64,000 nucleotides of DNA from Lederbergia citri (GTDB taxonomy: Bacteria > Bacillota > Bacilli > Bacillales > Bacillaceae_C), in contig NZ_JAGYPG010000002.1 in the NCBI RefSeq assembly GCF_018343625.1, positions 477,280 through 541,279 on the forward strand, in the 5' to 3' direction. Below, in pieces: positions 60,946 through 64,000 of this stretch. Made by a program: the position numbers and the translations under genes. The stretch's first letter is position 1, and each line of letters begins with the position of its first letter. The notes under the pieces are model-generated. The model searched no databases. It was not told the origin of the DNA and saw nothing but the letters and a program-made list of their open reading frames with translations.

Positions 60946-61517
60946 TTTTTAAACCCTCTCCCTAATACACTTTAGATGCCATAATATTATAGACGGTGAA
61001 AATACTAAAAAGTTGCAAATTATTGTACTGGTTCAACATAGCATAATCTATATTATACTCATTCAGCTTACCTTATTACAATATCCACAGTATGGAAATC
61101 CTGAAAAAATTAGTACTCTATGCGTAAGAACCTGTATCTATTTTTTAAATTTCAAAAGACAATTAGCGAAATGTATCCACCATTATCTCCTCTGAAAAAA
61201 TCAATCTTTCCTATAATTCCAAAGTTACAGTTATATTATACTAGCGCGTCATACCTAAATTAAGGCTATTTTCTTTAATTCCCCCAAAATATATACAGCA
61301 TAAAATGGTTTTAGCATCTTTATATATTCAAGGTTTATTGATTTTTAGTAGTCTTCTTCGCTGCACGTTTCTTGGCTTACATCAATCTATCGATTATCCA
61401 TTAAAGGTCACCAAAAGCATATTAATAACAAATAGGGGTGCCCGTTTTGAACTACCCCCTCTAATTAATTTATATAAAAAGTATTAAGATACTACCTATA
61501 AGACGAAGTCATTGCCT
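60946..61517. other. gene-free AT-rich stretch
   Basis: About 570 bp with only short, unconvincing frames and no ribosome sites. The LCP promoter should lie near 60950-61050 on the minus strand; I see no other element. Confidence 0.4.
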
Positions 61518-61880
61518 TCATGTGTAAATTGTTGAATTAATTTGACCCATAACGTTTATATTACTTAGATAGTAATTGATATTAAATTCAGCTGTCCTTC
61601 TAGATAAAGCATTATAATGATCCGAATCGACATAGAATATATTATTTGTTAATTCTTTCTCACTTAAAGATGAGTGGTCCGGATTTCTATGTTCATTCTC
61701 TGTATGAAATATACTATCAGGTATAAAATTATATATTTTTTCAACAGAATCTTGTAATATTTCCAATCCTCTAGCTTTTATATGATCCGGCACTTCCAGA
61801 TTCAGAAGGATATTTAATGAAATGACATCCGAAAGTAATTGATCAGCTTTTCTTCTCAATAAAACATCAGGTTGTTCCAA
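61518..61880 (-). CDS. hypothetical protein, 120 residues
   Basis: The likely start is a TTG at 61880, since AAAGGG lies 8 bases upstream; a GTG at 61889 overlaps that site. The N-terminal half is predicted helical (EQPDVLLRRKADQLLSDVIS, LNILLNLEVPDHIKARGLEI), the C-terminal half is polar with many Asn, Ser and Tyr. No membrane segment or motif is seen. I do not recognise the family. It is transcribed away from the c-di-GMP riboswitch. Confidence 0.5.
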   Translation of the reverse strand: MEQPDVLLRRKADQLLSDVISLNILLNLEVPDHIKARGLEILQDSVEKIYNFIPDSIFHTENEHRNPDHSSLSEKELTNNIFYVDSDHYNALSRRTAEFNINYYLSNINVMGQINSTIYT

Positions 61881-62199
61881 TAAGATCACCCTTTCAATAA
61901 CATTAACAGAGAGAGAATTCTAATGTAGTTATTGTTTGAGCCAATTTCTTTTCAACATTTCATAAATGAATTTATATGACATAATTCCTAGGAATTTTAT
62001 ACCAGTGTTAATATATTAATCTATTATTTTGTATATTTCAACAGGACATTAATTTTTTTACAAAAAGTCCTTACTTCTCTATTCCTAAGATGATTACAAT
62101 TAAGAGAAACATGTGATAATATGTCTTTAATAATAAATTTTCTCAATTTAGTTGTAATAACACTGTCTACCTATCAACATGTCAACTAATATATGAAAA
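61881..62199. other. AT-rich divergent intergenic region
   Basis: No supported gene. It must contain the promoter of the riboswitch transcript; nothing else is evident. Confidence 0.35.
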
Positions 62200-62324
62200 G
62201 GCAAAATCATTGAAAGATGATGACGCAAAGCTAAAGGGGCTAAGGTGTACACTCTACACGATGCCAGCCAGTTACCGAAACGTAGGATTTCCAACTCTTT
62301 TTCGGTAACGAAAAAGAGTTTTTT
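62200..62324 (+). promoter_or_regulatory. c-di-GMP-I riboswitch (GEMM-I) with transcription terminator
   Basis: The core reads GACGCAAAGCTAAAGGGGC then TAAGG, an intervening hairpin (GTGTA-CACTC-TACAC), GATGCCAGCCAG and TTACCG, the conserved GEMM-I layout. A terminator follows: AACTCTTTTTCG (62293-62304), GTAA loop, CGAAAAAGAGTT (62309-62320) and a T run. GTTACCGAAA (62271-62280) can pair with TTTCGGTAAC (62300-62309), an alternative that would break the terminator. It should switch the downstream c-di-GMP enzyme gene by ligand level. Confidence 0.93.
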
Positions 62325-62344
62325 AATGAAATAAGGTGATATTG

Positions 62345-62791
62345 TTGAAAAACCAAGATAAAGTTGATGATAAGATTAAACAAGATTTGTTTGATGCCAT
62401 TGAAAAGTTAGAAACACTACTTGAAGCATTTCCCGATTTAATTATTTTTAAAGATGGGCGGGATCGCTGGATTAATGCAAATCAATATGCAATCACCCTC
62501 TTTGGTTTAAAAGAAACTGATTATATAGGAAAATTTTCTGCTGAACTCGTTTTAGTGAAACCATTTTTTAATGAGTTCTTTTTATCCCGTTATGAAGAGG
62601 ACCAGAGAATATGGGAATCACGAAAATTGAATAGAACGGAAGTAAGTTTTTCAAGTCAAAATGGACAGTATGTAACCTTTGATATTATATCAAAACCTAT
62701 TTATCATCAGGATGGCAGCAGAAAAGCCCTTGTAATCATTGGCAGAGATATTACAGAGAAAAAAGAGCTGAAAAAAACAACTATTACTTAG
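62345..62791 (+). CDS. PAS-domain part of a frameshifted PAS-GGDEF-EAL protein
   Basis: The start is a TTG (62345, or 62342) after TAAGGTGA. The frame encodes ~149 residues: a short helix, then a PAS domain (~20-140: LEAFPDLIIFKDGRDRWINA, NQYAITLFGLKETDYIGKFS) ending in the PAC-type KALVIIGRDITEKKELKK. It then reads out of frame at an A7 tract (62771-62777) and stops. The expected continuation, NNYYLAFFDQLTKLPNR, is found one base back in the next frame. One more A would restore a single protein. Confidence 0.8.
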   Translation: MKNQDKVDDKIKQDLFDAIEKLETLLEAFPDLIIFKDGRDRWINANQYAITLFGLKETDYIGKFSAELVLVKPFFNEFFLSRYEEDQRIWESRKLNRTEVSFSSQNGQYVTFDIISKPIYHQDGSRKALVIIGRDITEKKELKKTTIT

Positions 62792-64000
62792 CCTTTTTCG
62801 ACCAATTAACCAAACTCCCTAATAGATTCAAGTTCGAAGAAGCGTTGGAAAATAATGTCGTTATTTCTAATACTCTACAACAAAGATTTGTCGTTATGTA
62901 CTTAGGTTTGGATCGTTTTAAAAATATTAATGATACTCTAGGTCCAGCGATTGGTGATCAGTTGCTTATTCAAATATCTAAGCGGTTGCAAAATTGCCTA
63001 CAAGAAGAGTGCTTTTTAGCACGGATAGGCGGAGATGAATTTTCAATTCTGATCCCAAATACTAGACTAGAAAATACATTTAATATAGCCCATGAAATTA
63101 TTGATTCTATAGGTAAACCTTTTTTCATCAATGAGTATGAACTATTTATTACTGCTAGCATCGGACTTTGCAGCTATCCTAATGATGGCGAAGATACTCA
63201 ATCACTAATGAAAAATGCAGATATTGCGTTAAATCTCGCCAAAGAGGAAGGTAAAAATCAATATAAAGCTTTTAGCTCTATAAAAGATATCAAAACGTTT
63301 AAAGCTTTTTCCATTGAAAACAGCCTGCATAAGGCGATGGAGAAGGATGAATTTGAATTATATTATCAACCTAAAATCGATATACAATCAAATCGAATCA
63401 TAGGTGCTGAAGCTCTTATACGCTGGAATCATCCTGAATGGGATCTTATATCGCCAAAAGAATTTATTTCTTTAGCAGAAGACACAGGTTTAATTATTCC
63501 GATTGGTACGTGGGTAAAGGAAACGGCCTGTAAGCAGAATAAAGAATGGCAAGATGAAGGATTAGCAATCGTCCCTGTCGCGGTCAATATTTCTGCCAAA
63601 AGATTTATGCAAAAAGAGTTTGTACAAAGTATCGAAAAAATATTGAGAGAGGTTGATTTAGACCCGCAATATTTAGAAATCGAAATTACAGAAAATTCAT
63701 TGATGGAAAATGAAGAACTGGCGATTGAAGTGATTCATCAATTAAATAAACTCAGATTAAAAGTTTCTCTCGATGACTTCGGTACAGGATACTCAGCACT
63801 TTCATACTTAAAACAGTTCAAAGTAGATACGATAAAAATTGATCGAAGCTTCATTAAAGAAATTGGTACGAACCCGCAAGACGAACTAATCGTAAAAGGA
63901 ATAATAAATTTAATCCAAAGTCTTGAAATCAATGTAATTGCTGAAGGAGTAGAAACAGAAGAGCAGCTAAAATTTTTGGAAGAACATCATTGCAATCAAG
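62782..64000 (+). CDS. GGDEF-EAL c-di-GMP enzyme, continuation after frameshift (partial)
   Basis: In frame from 62782 to the window end: GGDEF domain (~62800-63280) with FFDQLTKLPNRFKFEEAL and the active-site loop RIGGDEFSIL intact; EAL domain from ~63310 with ELYYQPKIDIQSNRIIGAEA, GAEALIRWNHP (EAL), VAVNISAKRF, LEIEITENSLMENE (Glu), SLDDFGTGYSALSYLKQF and IDRSFIKEI, VIAEGVETEEQ. All key EAL residues I can see are present, so diguanylate cyclase and phosphodiesterase activity are both possible. No good internal start exists, so expression depends on bypassing the A7 frameshift. The C-terminus is outside the window. Confidence 0.85.

Overview
The window looks like a chromosomal segment of a low-G+C, Gram-positive, endospore-former-type bacterium of the family Bacillaceae. 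Supporting signs are AT-rich intergenic DNA, strong AGGAGG-type ribosome binding sites with frequent GTG and TTG starts, a T-box leader, a c-di-GMP-I riboswitch, an AraR-type GntR/LacI hybrid regulator, a PgcA-type phosphoglucomutase and a Bacillus-type poly-gamma-glutamate (PGA) operon. I cannot name the species. I saw no rRNA, tRNA or CRISPR array.

Region 1 (1-26.6 kb) is plant-glycan uptake and breakdown. Three carbohydrate ABC importers (binding lipoprotein plus two permeases) lie at 1-2.4, 12.4-15.5 and 22.0-25.2 kb. None has its own ATPase, so a shared MsmX/UgpC-type ATPase elsewhere is implied. With them are a GH127 beta-L-arabinofuranosidase, a GxGYxYP-domain secreted protein, aldose 1-epimerase, an AraR-like repressor, an ArsR-type, an AraC-type and two GntR/LacI-type regulators, a sugar-phosphate isomerase/epimerase and a Gfo/Idh/MocA oxidoreductase. 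The content points to L-arabinose-containing plant oligosaccharides, though substrates are inferred. Inside it sit pgcA, a P-loop kinase and a 52-bp tandem repeat array (6.57-6.90 kb).

Region 2 (27-35 kb) is a surface-polymer module between two decayed IS1182-family transposase fragments. It holds a GH18 protein, an LCP-family ligase, a processive GT2 glycosyltransferase, a gamma-glutamyltransferase fused to two LysM domains and a polysaccharide deacetylase relic. The divergent GT2 and GGT genes begin with the same signal-peptide sequence.

Region 3 (35-45.3 kb) is an ascorbate-family PTS (IIA, IIB, IIC) with its PRD regulator, followed by a PTE-family lactonase-like hydrolase, a creatininase-family hydrolase, a SIS-domain protein and CutC. 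A chitin-deacetylase-like gene and another Gfo/Idh/MocA gene are nearby. It looks like a catabolic pathway for an unidentified PTS sugar, possibly through a lactone or amide intermediate.

Region 4 (45.6-50 kb) is a T-box-controlled operon with a candidate Met specifier. It encodes a SAM hydroxide adenosyltransferase and an ECF transporter (S, double A and T components), which suggests SAM or methionine salvage.

Region 5 (50-61 kb) is PGA synthesis and turnover. It has a chromosomal capBCADE-type operon, including a 54-residue CapE/PgsE peptide, a secreted protein with four NlpC/P60 domains of which only one keeps the catalytic cysteine, an intact IS3-family element between them, a second LCP protein and a C39-peptidase pseudogene.

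Region 6 (61.5-64 kb) has a c-di-GMP-I riboswitch with terminator in front of a PAS-GGDEF-EAL gene that is frameshifted at an A7 tract and runs off the window.

The most interesting parts are the two PGA/surface modules with their two CapD-like enzymes and the multi-pseudodomain NlpC protein, the PTS-lactonase-creatininase-SIS cluster, and the T-box/SAM-hydrolase/ECF operon.
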